Source: Mactromeris polynyma
Lineage: Eukaryota > Mollusca > Bivalvia > Venerida > Mactridae
Direction of reading: 5' to 3'
Assembly: GCA_032209605.1 (NCBI GenBank)
Contig: JASFXZ010000014.1
Location: 17,751,231 to 17,815,230 of the forward strand
DNA length: 64,000 nucleotides
This document shows, one piece after another, positions 1 through 12,713 of this stretch. The notes below the pieces were generated by a model. The model had not been told where the DNA came from. It saw only the letters and a program-made list of their open reading frames with translations, and did no database searches. The position numbers and the translations under genes are program-made. The stretch's first letter is position 1; every line of letters starts with the position of its first letter.

Positions 1-1336
1 CTTAAAATGTATACCTTCAGCAAACACAGACGAGCATGTATATTTATAGTCATTGTCAAATTATGTAGACAGTTCAAATCATCAATTTTATTCAGATCTA
101 GTGCAGATAGATTTGTGAACTTTCAGAACCGATCCATGCCAATTTAGGCAAGCAATTTAGCCAAAACATTTTAACGTAGACTTATAACTGCTGTTCGGTT
201 TAATTTATAGATCTATCAAACACAACCATGGCTCTTGCTCCGTCAAATTACGGACAGACACATGCATTTCAATACACCTTCTTTGAAATGTACGTGTCCA
301 TTTATGATTTAATATATATTCATTTGTTCCAGGTTACAGCACTGAGAATATCACACATTCAAGATCAATACATATTGTACACACTAAAATAACATCTCAC
401 ATAAATTTGTTTAAGGAAGAATTAAATTTGGATCTCAATATGATCTGGGATTACCTATTAAAACAGCAATGCACTTTTTCAATGGGGTTTAAGCTGCAAT
501 GCAAGAGACTGATTCTTACTGATAAAAATGCATGTATTAATATCATGCTTCCCCTCTTAAGAACTGTAAATGAATCCATGTTTACAACAAATGGCACTCT
601 GACCCCATGTCACTATAATATTAGAACACAATATATCATATGGCATTTTTGTTGGATCTTGAATAAAGTTTTTGCAAACAATGTCATTATCTGACACCAA
701 AATTATATAAAGAGTTGTGCTAAAATGAGCTGGGTGTATAAGACCTATTATGTGAAACACTTTGTAGTGTAGCATACTCTATGGAAATTGGAAATTCATT
801 GTAGAGAATATGGGCCCTGGAATAAGCATCATGATACATTGCAGATGAAATAAAACATGATTGGGCTGCCATTTCTATTAAAAAATAGAGATTTCTAGAG
901 GAGAATTTTGGAATTAGTAAAATCCAGAAAATTCCTGCAAATGGTATTATGTAAACAGGTAAGTCTTTTACTATCTTTCTAATCTCCATTTCCCATCACC
1001 TTTTATCATTTTTCATTCCAACATTTTACATCCATTTAGTAAATAAACATGCATGTGCATACTAAATATTGTATTCGTGTGACACAGTTTTAGTCATTTT
1101 CAAGTGTCAGTCAAAATACTCGGTTGAGGTCAAAATCTTGAGGATACTATAAATACCAATGTAGACAATAATCAATGAACCTAGTAAGTAATATCATAAT
1201 CTTCAGAAGTAAAGAATTTTATCACAGGGAAGAATTGTAATCCATTGTAATAGTGGTGTGGGGTCACATGGCCACCAGGTTAGCTTGGTCTGTCAAGTGC
1301 CATACTAGTGTTAAGGGGCCACGAAAGACCATCATA
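1..1336. other. No supportable gene; AT-rich non-coding sequence
   Basis: Only short frames opening at non-ATG codons are present, with no domain or splice context. A minus-strand frame at 720-989 contains hydrophobic stretches but matches nothing I recognise. The region should lie downstream of the WWE exon at 2441-2633, so it may be intron of that gene. Confidence 0.4.
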
Positions 1337-1345
1337 ATTATAAAC

Positions 1346-2035
1346 AAATTTCAGACATTTCACCCCCAAGTCGCTTCACCCCCAAGTCATTTCCTCCCAA
1401 GACGTTTCACCCCCAATTAGACCCTAGACTTTTCACCCCCACCTTTTAATATAATTATTTTTGTGTGATTTACTTTTTTATTTGATGTTTTTTCAAATTA
1501 AATTGTTAAGATATAGTTAAAAAACCCTTTATCTTCATGTTTAATGACTTTGCAGTAATGTTGTGATTTAATCAACACCCTTTTCACTTTTGATATAATT
1601 CTGTAATAAACAATACGAATATGATTTGTAAAAAGTTGTGAAAAACATAACTGACTTGAAAAAATAACTGCCTTATCATGATTAAAAAGTAAATAAGTAA
1701 TTTTTTATTCAATGGCAAAATTATAATAAATGTTTAAAAAAAACTCAATATAATACTACTAATTGTATCTATATAATATCGGTGTACACTTCTTTTATGC
1801 ATTTTAATCTTTATTTAAAAACTAAATAGACTTTAGACATAATTAGAAATGCATGCAAACTTATTTAATTATCATTATGTCTACTCATCCTTATTATTTG
1901 TTAAGTCTCAGTAGTAATATTTATGTTGGGGGTGAAACGTCTTCATATGTAACAAATACTGAGACTATTCACCCCCAAAATGGGGGTGAAACGTCTTGGG
2001 GAGGAAATGACTTGGGGATGAAACGTCTGACAACC
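1346..2035. mobile_element. Long-TIR non-autonomous element (MULE/foldback-like) with CACCCCC ends
   Basis: The ends are inverted repeats built from short words: TTTCACCCCC, AAGTCATTTCCTCC and AAGACGTTTCACCCCC on the left, and their complements on the right. The left arm carries one extra word. The 9-base direct repeat ATTATAAAC lies immediately outside both ends (1337-1345 and 2036-2044), which fits the 9-bp target duplication of Mutator-like elements. The interior is AT-rich with no coding capacity. Assignment to the MULE superfamily is inference from TSD length and long TIRs. Confidence 0.7.
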
Positions 2036-2440
2036 ATTATAAACAGACCTTAATGAATTGCAAGAGTCAGATCTACTTCAAAAACAACAAATGATTATCA
2101 GATAAGATCTTGGCTACTATATAATCATAAAGCTAATGGGATTTCAGTTCTAGGCGAGATTCCTATCCACAGTTTTGATAATCTGAAAGTCTAGGCGGTT
2201 TCTTCTACTATCCGAATACTATGACAATTTACATCAAGACAGACGCAGGGTTATCACAAAATGCAATAAATATATGCGACTAAATGATTAATCAAATCTA
2301 AAACATCCTTTCAGAATACAGGGTTAAGCTTAAGAGTAGCGAGCTATATGTAATGCTTGTTCTGATCGTTTACCGTTGTGAAATACCCTAGGCTAGTATT
2401 TGTTGTTGTTGTTAAACATGAAAATAAATAACTTGCCCAC

Positions 2441-2633
2441 CTGTGCCTTGTCTAATTTGCCATAAATTTTGAACGTCAATGCTGTACAAATATAGCATTG
2501 GATCAACCATTCCAAGAGGCAAAGGTGTTGGTGAATTTTTATTGCTTTCTAAAAATGCAGAAATTTGAGGGGAATAAGGTCTCCAGTTTCCGAATTCGTT
2601 CTGCCATTCCCAGACCAAAGCCCCAGCTGCCAT
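2441..2633 (-). CDS. First coding exon of a WWE-domain protein (Deltex-like WWE)
   Basis: Minus-strand exon with ATG at 2633-2631 (context gtgaaaATGG), ending at 2441 before the donor GTGGGC, phase 1. The 64 codons are nearly all one WWE domain: VWEWQNEFGNWRPYSP near the N-terminus, then LGMVDPMLYLYSIDVQ and IRQGTG at the end. In Deltex proteins the same order is seen (VWEW, RWRPYS, G.VDP.L..Y.ID, .FRQ.TG). WWE domains bind ADP-ribose or poly-ADP-ribose and occur in Deltex E3 ligases, RNF146, TRIP12/HUWE1 and PARPs. The rest of the gene lies to the left, mostly or wholly outside the window, so the full architecture is unknown. It is transcribed divergently from the CCDC92 gene, with 1.5 kb between the two ATGs. 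Confidence 0.72.
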
Positions 2634-4067
2634 TTTCACTTTCGATTTGTTTTGATCTCGCCGAAGTCTCGTAAATATTTGTAAACTTGTTTTATTTTAA
2701 TTTTGTAATGAAATTTTATATTTAATCAAATTGTAGGAAAATAAGAATATTGGATTAATTTTTTTATCAGAACCCTGTTTAAAAATAAAAATAAAATATA
2801 TAAATTTTTCCCACAATCCTTCAGCATTCTTGTTGTGAAGGGAAACTTTAGTGGTCTGGTAAATCTTATTCCTGTAATTATGGCCTTGCTATAAATTGTC
2901 CGTTATGCTACAAGACGCGATAGAAAAACTACACACTTGAACGGATATTTTCTGCGAATTGGTATGGTTTTAGCGTGCATTTTCGTTCTGTTTTCAACAA
3001 ATTGCGGTATATCGCGTGAATAAATGGTGGGTGGGGTAACATAATGAGTTGGAATGGTGACAGGGTTCAACATTAACTTTTTGTACTACTGGACAAGTCG
3101 AACAAGTAGATTTCAAAATCACTTGTCCTGACCAAATGTTCACTTGTCCTGACCTTAAACAAGAAAATGTACGGTGAAAAAGCAGGAGTTGTGACAAATG
3201 AATAAATACAACATCAATAACAATATGCAGGCTTTAAGTTTAATACATGAACAATCCAATTAAAACATACAATGATACAATCGCTTATTCACATGTAATT
3301 CCAATTATTAGTCTCACATTGACAAAGAGCTGCTGCTGGACTAAGGCAGTAAAATGTCCGTGTATTTCCTGCCATGGGCACAGAACATTTTATCCCCTAG
3401 TCCTTCACAACTCCAAGCATTTGTATTCTTCACATTTTACCTTCATTTTTGATGATATTTTACGTTCTCTATCAAATGCGGAGTCATATGGGAAAATTTC
3501 CTGTAGCACTTTTGTACAAGGGTCGATTGAAATTTGGTCGGGACAATTTTATGCATATAAAATCAAATATTTCACCAGTAAAACTTATGACGCATTAATA
3601 AATAATCAATTATGGTACAGTTGCAACAAAAGCCATGAATAAAACACTCGACAACATTGAATGGCGAGCAGTGACAAACAGGGTGTTGTTTACATCGTGG
3701 AAATTTCCATTTTTTTGCGTTTTTACATTATAAAAATTGCTGAATGTGTTAAAAAGACATGTCACAATGAGATATGTTTTCTTGAAGTATTATAGTATTG
3801 CTCTTGGCATGTATGTTCAGTACATTTATAAATTTTAGACATCTTGGGCATCAGAACTTATCTAGCCTATGACATTCCTTTCTTTTTTTTAAATCAAGTG
3901 AATGTTTTTGTAGGCGTTGGCCAAGTGCTTTTGGCTGAGACATAATTTTTACAATTCAAACATTGCAGATACTTTTTTATTTGTTTTTCAGTATTTGTGA
4001 GCATTTTCACTAAATGTCAGAGAGATCAAATACAATGAAGATTCTGTAAATTATTTGTTATTTCAGA
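2634..4067. other. Intergenic region between divergent WWE and CCDC92 genes
   Basis: This 1.4 kb must contain the promoters of both genes or of their 5' UTR exons. No strong core promoter is recognisable. A plus-strand frame at 3247-3642 looks fortuitous: no ATG-proximal domain, no splice signals and no recognisable family. The last UTR-bearing exon of CCDC92 probably begins at 4068 after TTATTTCAG. Confidence 0.4.
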
Positions 4068-4133
4068 CATTGCCTGCATGTATATATGAAAAAAAAACTT
4101 CATGTATAGATAGTCCAAGTGAGATTACCCACC

Positions 4134-7100
4134 ATGACAACCCAGGAAGCTATTCATAAGCGGAACTTGGAGAGTTCTATTCTCTTCATGCAACAAGAGC
4201 ATGCAGCAACTCTCAAGGCGTTACATGAAGAAATTAAAAAACTACAGAAAAAATGTTCAGGTTCGGGTTTTACCTCTTTAGCTCTCCTGAGCACAAAGTG
4301 CTGAATAGTGAGCTACTAGGATCGTTGACTGTCGGCCAAATCATTTTCCTTCATGAAGTACATGACAAAATTTCCAGAAGAATGCGATAACAAGCAAACT
4401 TCAATTTTTCATAACTTATTTATTTTTTGAGATTTTAAAAAAAATTAAACTGTTTTGTGCTTTGCATACATAGACCTTTGATATTTCATTGCTTTAAATG
4501 AGTAATTTTGAAGTTGAAAAATTAGTTGGGGTTGCTAGTCAGTTGTCCACAGTTTGATTGTTTACACTATAGCATCAACAATTCTTGGACAATCCTAATA
4601 AACTTGGATTCAATGTTATACTATATGGCCATCAGTTCTCAGTCAAGTTTCATTATCAACCAAATTGGTCTATTTAGATCAAGAGTTATGACCCTTAATT
4701 TATTAAATAAAATGTCATATGCTTACATGTTTACACTCTAGCTCCTTTATTTCCCCACTAGTCCTAATCATATTTATTCAGAATGTGTGTACGTGTAAGA
4801 TCTTGGTCATGTTCGGCTTTGGGCCAGATCTAGAAGGTAGAAGGTCTAGATTATGTGCCTTGAGTTATCAAAGAATGCTGTAATTCATTAAACATTTTGT
4901 TTTTACTAAAACAATTTTTGCTCTAGAAGGCACATTTTTAACCGGTCTTGATCAAACTTAATCAAAATGTATTTTTTATGAGGTTAAGTTCGAAACTGGG
5001 TCACCTAGGGTAAAAAACTATGTCACCAGGTCAAATCATAGTATAGCCTTGAGGTCACATTTTCAGCCTGGTTTACATGAGGCTTGGTCAAAATGTTTGC
5101 CTTTGTAAAATAGTGTCACTTTCTGTATACATATGTCACGGGAACTTCGAAATAATTTCACATGAATGTTCCTTGGGCGATCCTTTTACAGATTCTTTCA
5201 AATAACGAGGTTAAATGCAGAAAAAAGAAAATCATCTGCTCCAAAACCGCCTGCCCAATTTCAGAATACTTTCACTGAAATATTTCTTAGGTGACCCTCT
5301 TCTGATTTCCTTCAAGCCATGTTGATTGTTAAAGACCATGACTGCCAGGGGGCGTATTCTTAATAGGGCCCTCTGTCTGACATTGCCCTCTGTCTGACAT
5401 TGCCCTCTTGTGATGAACTTTTTAGTATAATAAAATGAAGATTACTCAGTAGATTATCTAGATACTGTGATTCTTCTTTAGCATTCATTTAATTAAACTT
5501 GGAATGGTAGACATGTTTCTATATATGACAGAGAGGGAGAAACACTGATATTGTTTACAATAATTTCCTTTTAATTCTGAATGGCTGGTCCTGTCAGTGT
5601 ATACATTACGCAGACATGCGTTTAATAATATCTTGGCCTATATTTGTATCTGTATGTTAATTTTGTTGCACATTTTTACAGCAGATACAAGGTTTGGCAT
5701 ACCTTGGTTTTAATTGTCATAAATAACTTCTTAAATTCCACAATATATATATTGTTTTCATGTGATTGCTTTCATTTTATGTAACCAAGACATCTGTAAG
5801 ATTTGTTATCCACTTTAAGTTGTTTAGGACTTGTTAACTATTTTGTTTTGGGTTATGTTTTCTAGACTACTAAGATAGTAATAGTTCGTATTTTGATTTA
5901 GCTTCTCATAGTCATAATATGGAATAGCAAGATACTTACTCAACCTATTGTTACATTTCAGATTTAACATTCGAACTGAATATGGCTGGATTGGATGTTC
6001 AAGATGGGGGTATGTACAAGTATTTGATCACAATGTTTCTCGTTTTGCTTCTTTTGTGAAAAAATGTTACAAATATTCACCCTCAGTTGCTTCCTGTACT
6101 GTATGGGTTTAGCTCACCTGAGCACTGCTCAAGGTGAGCTATTGTGATCGCTCTGTGGATGTCGTCTGTCGTTCTTCTATGTTGGGTTTGTAGCAGTCTC
6201 TAGTGGTCCTCTACCAATATTTTCAAATTATTACATTCTGTCAAAAATCATGTCCGTCAGGGGGTGGCGCTTTGTTCCCTATAGATGGAATAACATGTCA
6301 TGCAAGACCAATTGCCTACTTTGAAAATCAGGATCACATTTGAAGTTGTCTTATCTTATTTGTTAATAATTCATGCAAACAACAGTTTTGAACTTGAAGT
6401 AACCTAGACCAATTTATTGGCACATTAGTCTAATTCAGCCAAAATGGCAGTGTACTCCAGTGAGTGTTGTAGGCCATCATTGCCCTCTTGTTAAGCTTAC
6501 TTTAGGCATATTGTAGTACTGGGTGCTAGGTGTAATATGAATCATGAAGCTAGAAAATCTCAAATTTGTGAGCTTATTTTAGATTCAGGAAAGTAAGCTT
6601 TCATGAATTAATTATTACTATCAAAAGAATTTCATTACAGTAAAACAGTATGTTTGATGAAATCTATTGAGCAGGTAGAGTCTCCTTGTTACAATGAATG
6701 TCAAATTAGCATTTTCAATATATATTGTTCTAATTCTGAACATTAACTATGTCGCACTTTTATTGCAGTACCAGCGGAAGTAACAGCACATATTAAACAC
6801 TTGGAAAAGATGATCGACACACAGAGGGAGACACAGCATGAGTTAGAAGTAGAGCTGGAGAAAAAAGACCAACTAATTAAAGAAAATGAATATACATATA
6901 AGAGACAGAAAATGAAGCATATAGAAGAATTACGTTCAAAAAATACAGAAATGGATGAACTTCGTGCCCAGCTCGATGCTGCTGCGAATAGTAATGCATA
7001 TTATCAAAACGAGTTACTGAAAATTAAGAAAGCGAAATTCGCAGCACAAGGAGGTGTACCACAAATGCCATATGAAAGTGTTTCTCATGCCCCGGCCCCT

Positions 7101-7550
7101 CCAAAAGAAAGTAGATCAAATCCTAAGCGAGCTTTTCATATTCGTAGGACATTAGGTGATGCTGGAAAAGATGAGACACATGAACTGACTAATGCTCGAC
7201 CAGGTAGTGGTGGTGCAGCTCGTGGTTCCTCTGGGGGCACAAGCAGGTCAGATTCCCCTGCTGGATTAATAAAGCCATTCTTGCGATCTGAGGAGACAGA
7301 AAAAGAAGTTATTCAAATTAAGACCAGCAATCCTTTGCCACCAATTCGCACATCTTCTGGGCGTGTCCTTTTCCGAGAGCCAGTTGATGTGGTACATGTT
7401 AGTGTTCATAATGTCCCTAAGCCCTTGTCTAAAGGTAAATCTGTTAAAACCACCCAGGAAGTAGAAACCCTGGCTGTCGGCCAAGTTTCTCACACAGATC
7501 CATCATGGAAACATCGTAGAAAAGAATCTCATAGTTCCGAGTATCGTTAG
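4134..7550 (+). CDS. CCDC92: Coiled-coil domain-containing protein 92 orthologue, complete
   Basis: Three coding exons: 4134-4260, 5962-6009 and 6769-7550 (TAG), joined by GT-AG introns in phases 1 and 1. The product is 318 aa; human CCDC92 is about 330 aa. The start ATG has a good Kozak context (cccaccATGa). The N-terminus reads LESSILFMQQEHAATLKALH followed across the splice by C-S-DLTFEL, matching the CCDC92 N-terminal signature (FLQREHASTLKGLH, then CTDLTYEL). Residues ~55-150 are a charged coiled coil. The C-terminal half is low complexity (Ser/Gly-rich) apart from two family motifs, LFREPVD (~258) and VETLAVGQV (~290). CCDC92 is a coiled-coil protein reported at centrosomal/ciliary structures; its molecular role is poorly defined. 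The conserved intron break inside the CTDLT.EL motif strengthens the call. Confidence 0.9.
6111..6495. repeat. Interspersed repeat beginning with a GCTCACCTGAGC hairpin (copy 1)
   Basis: Lies in CCDC92 intron 2. It starts with agctcacctgagc facing ctcaaggtgagct. Its right part (aattcagccaaaatggcag) is found inverted at 16528-16560 and a related tail occurs near 61370-61400, so this is a dispersed family. No coding capacity is visible. Confidence 0.55.
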
Positions 7551-8590
7551 AATATGTTTTATGTTGTTTATATCATGCATTGAAACCATTATATATGAAC
7601 AAGACTATGTGAAGATGTAGAATTTGTCTATCATATAGAAGATAAGATGTTTTTATTTTATACAAGAAAGTTTTCATCATTTTATTTAGAGTTGTTTTAT
7701 TTTGAGTGAATTTATTTTATGACCAAGTCAAACTTTTAAATGACAGATATATATATACATATATATTTCAATTGTTGTAAATAATGATATTGTTTTGTTT
7801 TCATTATTTCTGGTTGGATTTAAATCATGATATTTTACACCAAGAGTGAAATCCATTTACATACTACATAATTGGAATGGTACAGTCATCATTACTCGTT
7901 TATTCACACTTGTGTCACCTTGATTGTCATGTTTAATTGACAGCAGGATCAATATTCTATATTATATGCATGGATTTTTTATATGATAATGTTCAAAAAT
8001 TAATTATTTTGGATAAGGCTTAAGAACTTTTAATTAAATAGAAGCCATTTAAGTTCCCAATTATTTTTTTAATACACACTTGTATCGTACAGTTGTGATA
8101 ATGTGTTTTTTAAAGTTGTTGTTGTAAAGTACACTTACCCATAATATATATATTTATGTTGCTTATGATCTCTTATTGTTTGGTTGTTTTATTGATGTCT
8201 GTTCATTATTTGTAGGATTCACATTGTTTGTTTTTTCATGAAGTTTGCATGTGTTGTCAAAGCTTTTGGAAACTTTTTAAAATCAAATATTTGGTATAAA
8301 CAGATTTCAAGTGTTGCAGCTAATGTAGGCTCATGTTGGTTTTTATAAAACATGAATTCTATACAGTATCTATATTTTTCAAATAACAGATAAATGCTTT
8401 TTTGAGGGTCACTCGACTTACCGAAATACCCGTAAATTTTACAGTAAATTAACAGTGGATTATTTTATAGGTCTTTTATAACCTTTACATATTGATTTTT
8501 CTATGTAAAATTTACGGGTATTCTGGTATTCCAGTATTTCGGTTCATACACTGTACTGACTGCAATAATTACCAAATGCCTTATTCCGCC
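7551..8590 (+). other. CCDC92 3' UTR and downstream sequence with an 8.4-kb inverted repeat
   Basis: AT-rich and non-coding. At 8416-8442 the sequence gaaatacccgtaaatttta faces its complement at 8503-8543 (taaaatttacgggtatt...ggtatttcgg type), giving a stem-loop or small MITE. Several possible polyadenylation signals exist; which one is used cannot be decided here. Confidence 0.4.
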
Positions 8591-8788
8591 CATTTTAAGA
8601 CTGAAACTCTGACAGAGACTTTAACATTTTAAATATTCCTTTTGCTCGTAGATTGTTAGAACAGGATAGATTTTGTTGAAATTTGGTAAATGTGTTGAGT
8701 AGGTGACTTCATTTTTTTTCAGACAAAATTTCATTTAATATTTAATGAAAACAAAAGTCTATGTCTTCAGTTTCAGTCTTAAAATGTT
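8591..8788. repeat. MITE family with CATTTTAAGACTGAAAC ends (copy 1)
   Basis: A ~200-bp unit bounded by CATTTTAAGACTGAAACT at left and AGTTTCAGTCTTAAAATG at right. A second copy in opposite orientation lies at 22149-22389, where it abuts a protease exon. The two copies share internal words such as the ...TTTTTGCTC/GAGCAAAA segment. Confidence 0.65.
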
Positions 8789-8912
8789 TGTGAACAAGGC
8801 ACAAGTAGACTGGTTAATAAATCAAAGCAGTGTTGTTATATGGTACCAAGTTTACTTTGTTCCTAGCAGTGAATGTTAAAATATGACTTCAGCATGAAAT
8901 AATGGGTAAATA

Positions 8913-9089
8913 CAGTAAAACCTCACGTTAAGACCACCTCAATATTGAGACCACCTCAACGTTAAAGACACAATATTCAAGTTCATTTTCACTGTTTTGC
9001 TCTTTATCCTACCTCAATATTAAGACCACCTCAATAAGAAGACCAGTTTCAAGGGTCCCAATGGTGGTCTTATTATTAAGGTTGTACTG
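8913..9089. mobile_element. Short pogo/Tigger-type non-autonomous element
   Basis: Starts CAGTAAAACCTCACGTT and ends AAGGTTGTACTG, flanked by TA on both sides (8911-8912, 9090-9091). The interior repeats the words AAGACCACCTCAATATT. TA duplication and CAGT...ACTG termini are typical of Tc1/mariner-superfamily pogo/Tigger MITEs. It has no coding capacity. Confidence 0.65.
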
Positions 9090-9091
9090 TA

Positions 9092-11180
9092 TTGTTTTTA
9101 TGTTGATTTTCCAAATAGCCATTATATACATGTACAGTTTTTTCTGCATGTTTTGCCGAGTTCCAAAAGTATTACAGATTTATGTATTGGCTGGTTCCCT
9201 AGTTTTGTTGTGTTGTTACTTTTTGTTCTTTTATTTTGAAGAAATGGTAGATCCAAAAAAGTCTCAAATGTTCAGGGCTCTGCTCCTGAAAGCAGTATAT
9301 CATATTGATGAGTTGAGTGTTATAAGATTGTAATCCAGATAATTAAACGTTATATAATTCTTGTACAGTACAGGGACATGTTGGTATTTTGTAGGATGAA
9401 AATGCGTGATGCAGCATTTCGTCTGTATGCTAGCATACGCCCATTTCATGAAATTTGCACTTTCTGTCTTTATTCATAGAAACAACATAATTGATGTGTA
9501 ACATTTGGCTTCTCAAAGAGCACCGATTAGTGAAAGAAAACCACATTTTGTCAATGTCTTAATTGTTAGTCAGTATTAGTTGATATTGATACACAAGTTA
9601 TCAGAGTTTCAAAGTGCTACTTAATGTTCGTTATGTGGTGATTGAATTTCACTGAAGTCATTGAATGTATGGTGATGCTGTGTTGGAAAGGCATCTGTCA
9701 TCAGTTTGAACAGTCACCAGTAGAATAAAGGCGTTTTTTGTGTATACAACTATATATAACAATGTACGGAGTTGTTTACTAGCACATTTGCTTATTCATT
9801 GTAGTAAACTGTCCCATGTGAAAATAAAATCTAGCAAAACGTGTGCCACATGAGTATATTTTGTTAAATAGAATTTTGTTATCTGTCTATTGTCATACTG
9901 CTGCAAGTTTTTTGGCACTTGGTGAGTAAATTCCTACTCTCTTGTTTTGATATCTCGTTTCATGTTGTGTAAATGTTGGGTAGTTTGTGTTAATCAAAAT
10001 TACTTTTCACTTGTTTATGACGCTGAGATATATATTGTTGGGAGAAATTACCCACTGCATTGAACTGTGTTATTTGCTATGTTCAGGGGAAATTACTATT
10101 TTGATTTTGTATATTATTCACTGACTGTGATGTTGCCACACTCGATAAATGTGATAAAATAAAAACTGTTGAAACTATTTCCTTCTAGTGTCTTCAATTA
10201 ATCCATGATAAACATCCTGAGAGAATTGTTGTATTATGATGTTGAGGAATTGGAGGTCAGAGAAGCATTCAGACCATTTAACTACATGTATACATAGTTG
10301 CTTCAAACGACATTAACCAACAGCAGAGCAAGTGGCACCGGCACATGAACCAATCTATGCAATCTGTTTAACATAACTTCTAGCACTTCTTTTACCTTTC
10401 TGCAAGAAATCTGACATATTTCGTAATAACCACTGAAATAGAACCATCTCTAGTTAGGAGTTCAGTTACAGTTCAAAAGCCAATGTGATAAATTTTTCAT
10501 ACTGTGGATTATGACATGGTTACACAATGCTTTATTTTATATCATTATGGATTTAGTCATGTATATATTTTAATATACCAGTATTTTGTGCATTTATTTA
10601 TTGCTCCAGACTAATAAAGCAATTAAAATTAAAAGGTTTGATTCCCAGTTAGTCAATGACTGATTATGATTCAGTTCACGGTTATGGTTTTAAAGGGTGT
10701 GCCTTTCAGCAACACGTCAAGTACACGTTCATATATCAGCACCACAAGTCAATGATGATCCCCTGATCAACTGACAGATCTGTAAAACAGCATTATAATA
10801 TTGCTTATGATAGACAGTTTCAATGCTAAACATTTTAGAAAAATGACAACCCTACCTACATAAGTACATGTACTAGTTTAGTATCTACGAAACCAGAATC
10901 ATCTACGAAACCAGAATCATATTTTGTTCACAAACACCAAACGCAAATAATGTGTCAGATTTATTCATCAGTTGATAAAAGAAAATCATTTAACAATCAT
11001 AATAAGGAAAAGAGAAGACGTGTCTGGTTATGGTTTAAATACTTCATCAGGCAAACTTAATTTAACACTGTTTACTGGATATAAACATACATGTAGATGT
11101 TATGATGCCATAACGTCATAGTGTGACATTACATTTGGCACAAAACCAAACATGTTCAAGATAATGGTATCCTCTTCTCA
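9092..11180. other. Non-coding; possible distal 3' end of CCDC92 transcript
   Basis: No coding exon is recognisable. AATAAA-like signals occur near 9830 and 10155. A small direct duplication (ATCTACGAAACCAGAATC, twice in tandem) sits at 10885-10920. Confidence 0.4.
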
Positions 11181-12713
11181 ATGCACACAGTATGTGATAC
11201 ATCATAGCATGGACACAGTATGTGATAACATCATAGCACGTACACAGTATGTGAAACATCATAGCATTCATGGAGTATGTGATACATCATAGCATGGACA
11301 CAGTATGTGATAACATCATAGCACGTACACAGTATGTGAAACATCATAGCATTCATGGAGTATGTGATACATCATAGCATGGACACAGTATGTGATAACA
11401 TCATAGCACGTACACAGTATGTGAAACATCATAGCATTCATGCAGTATGTGATACATCATAGCACGTACACAGTATGTGAAACATCATAGCATTCATGCA
11501 GTATGTGATACATCATAGCATTCATGCAGTATGTGATACATCATAGCATGCACGCAGTATGTGATACATCATAGCATGCACGCAGTATGTGATACATCAT
11601 AGCATGTGTACAGTATGTGATACATCATAGCATGTGTACAGTATGTGATAGCATCATAGCATGCACACATTATGTGATAGCATCATAGCATGCACACAGT
11701 ATGTGATAACATCATAGCATGCACACACTATGTGATAACATCATAGCATGCACACAGTATGTGATAACATCATAGCATGCACACACTATGTGATAACCTC
11801 ATAGCATGCACACAGTATGTGATAGCATCATAGCATGCACACAGTATGTGATAACATCATAGCATGCACACACTATGTGATAACATCATAGCATGCACAC
11901 AGTATGTGATAACATCATAGCATGCACACACTATGTGATAACCTCATAGCATGCACACACTATGTGATAACATCATAGCATGCACACAGTATGTGATAAC
12001 ATCATAGCATGCACACAGTATGTGATAACCTCATAGCATGCACACACTATGTGATAACATCATAGCATGCACACACTATGTGATAACCTCATAGCATGCA
12101 CACACTATGTGATAACATCATAGCATGCACACACTATGTGATAACATCATAGCATGCACACAGTATGTGATAACATCATAGCATGCACACACTATGTGAT
12201 AACATCATATCATGCACACACTATGTGATAACATCATATCATGCACACAGTATGTGATAACCTCATAGCATGCACACAGTATGTGATAACCTCATAGCAT
12301 GCACACACTATGTGATAGCATCATAGCATGTACACAGTATGTGATAACCTCATAGCATGCACACAGTATGTGATAACATCATAGCATGTACACAGTATGT
12401 GATAACCTCATAGCATGTGCACAGTATGTGATAACCTCATAGCATGCACACAGTATGTGATAACCTCATAGCATGCACACAGTATGTGATAACCTCATAG
12501 CATGTACACAGTATGTGATAACCTCATAGCATGCACACAGTATGTGATAACCTCATAGCATGCACACAGTATGTGATAACCTCATAGCATGTACACAGTA
12601 TGTGATAACCTCATAGCATGCACACAGTATGTGATAACCTCATAGCATGCACACAGTATGTGATAGCATCATAGCATGCACACAGTATGTGATAACCTCA
12701 TAGCATGCACACA
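11181..12713. repeat. 29-bp minisatellite (~53 copies) with an early higher-order repeat
   Basis: Tandem repeat with a consensus unit built from CATAGCATGCACACAG followed by TATGTGATAACAT, period 29 bp, over about 1.53 kb. Variants alternate ACAGTATG with ACACTATG and AACATCATAG with AACCTCATAG. The first ~250 bp instead repeats a ~85-bp block of three diverged units (tags catggac, cacgtac and cattcatgg), three times. Short minus-strand ORFs through the array are by-products of the repeat. Confidence 0.92.

Noticed and set aside
720..989. Minus-strand 89-codon frame as a membrane protein
   Set aside because: Hydrophobic, but it has no recognisable family and no splice or start context; AT-rich sequence gives such frames by chance.
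3247..3642. Plus-strand 131-codon frame
   Set aside because: No domain, composition is like non-coding DNA, and it lies between two gene starts without splice support.
11181..12713. CRISPR-like array
   Set aside because: The repeat has no unique spacers; it is a plain eukaryotic minisatellite.
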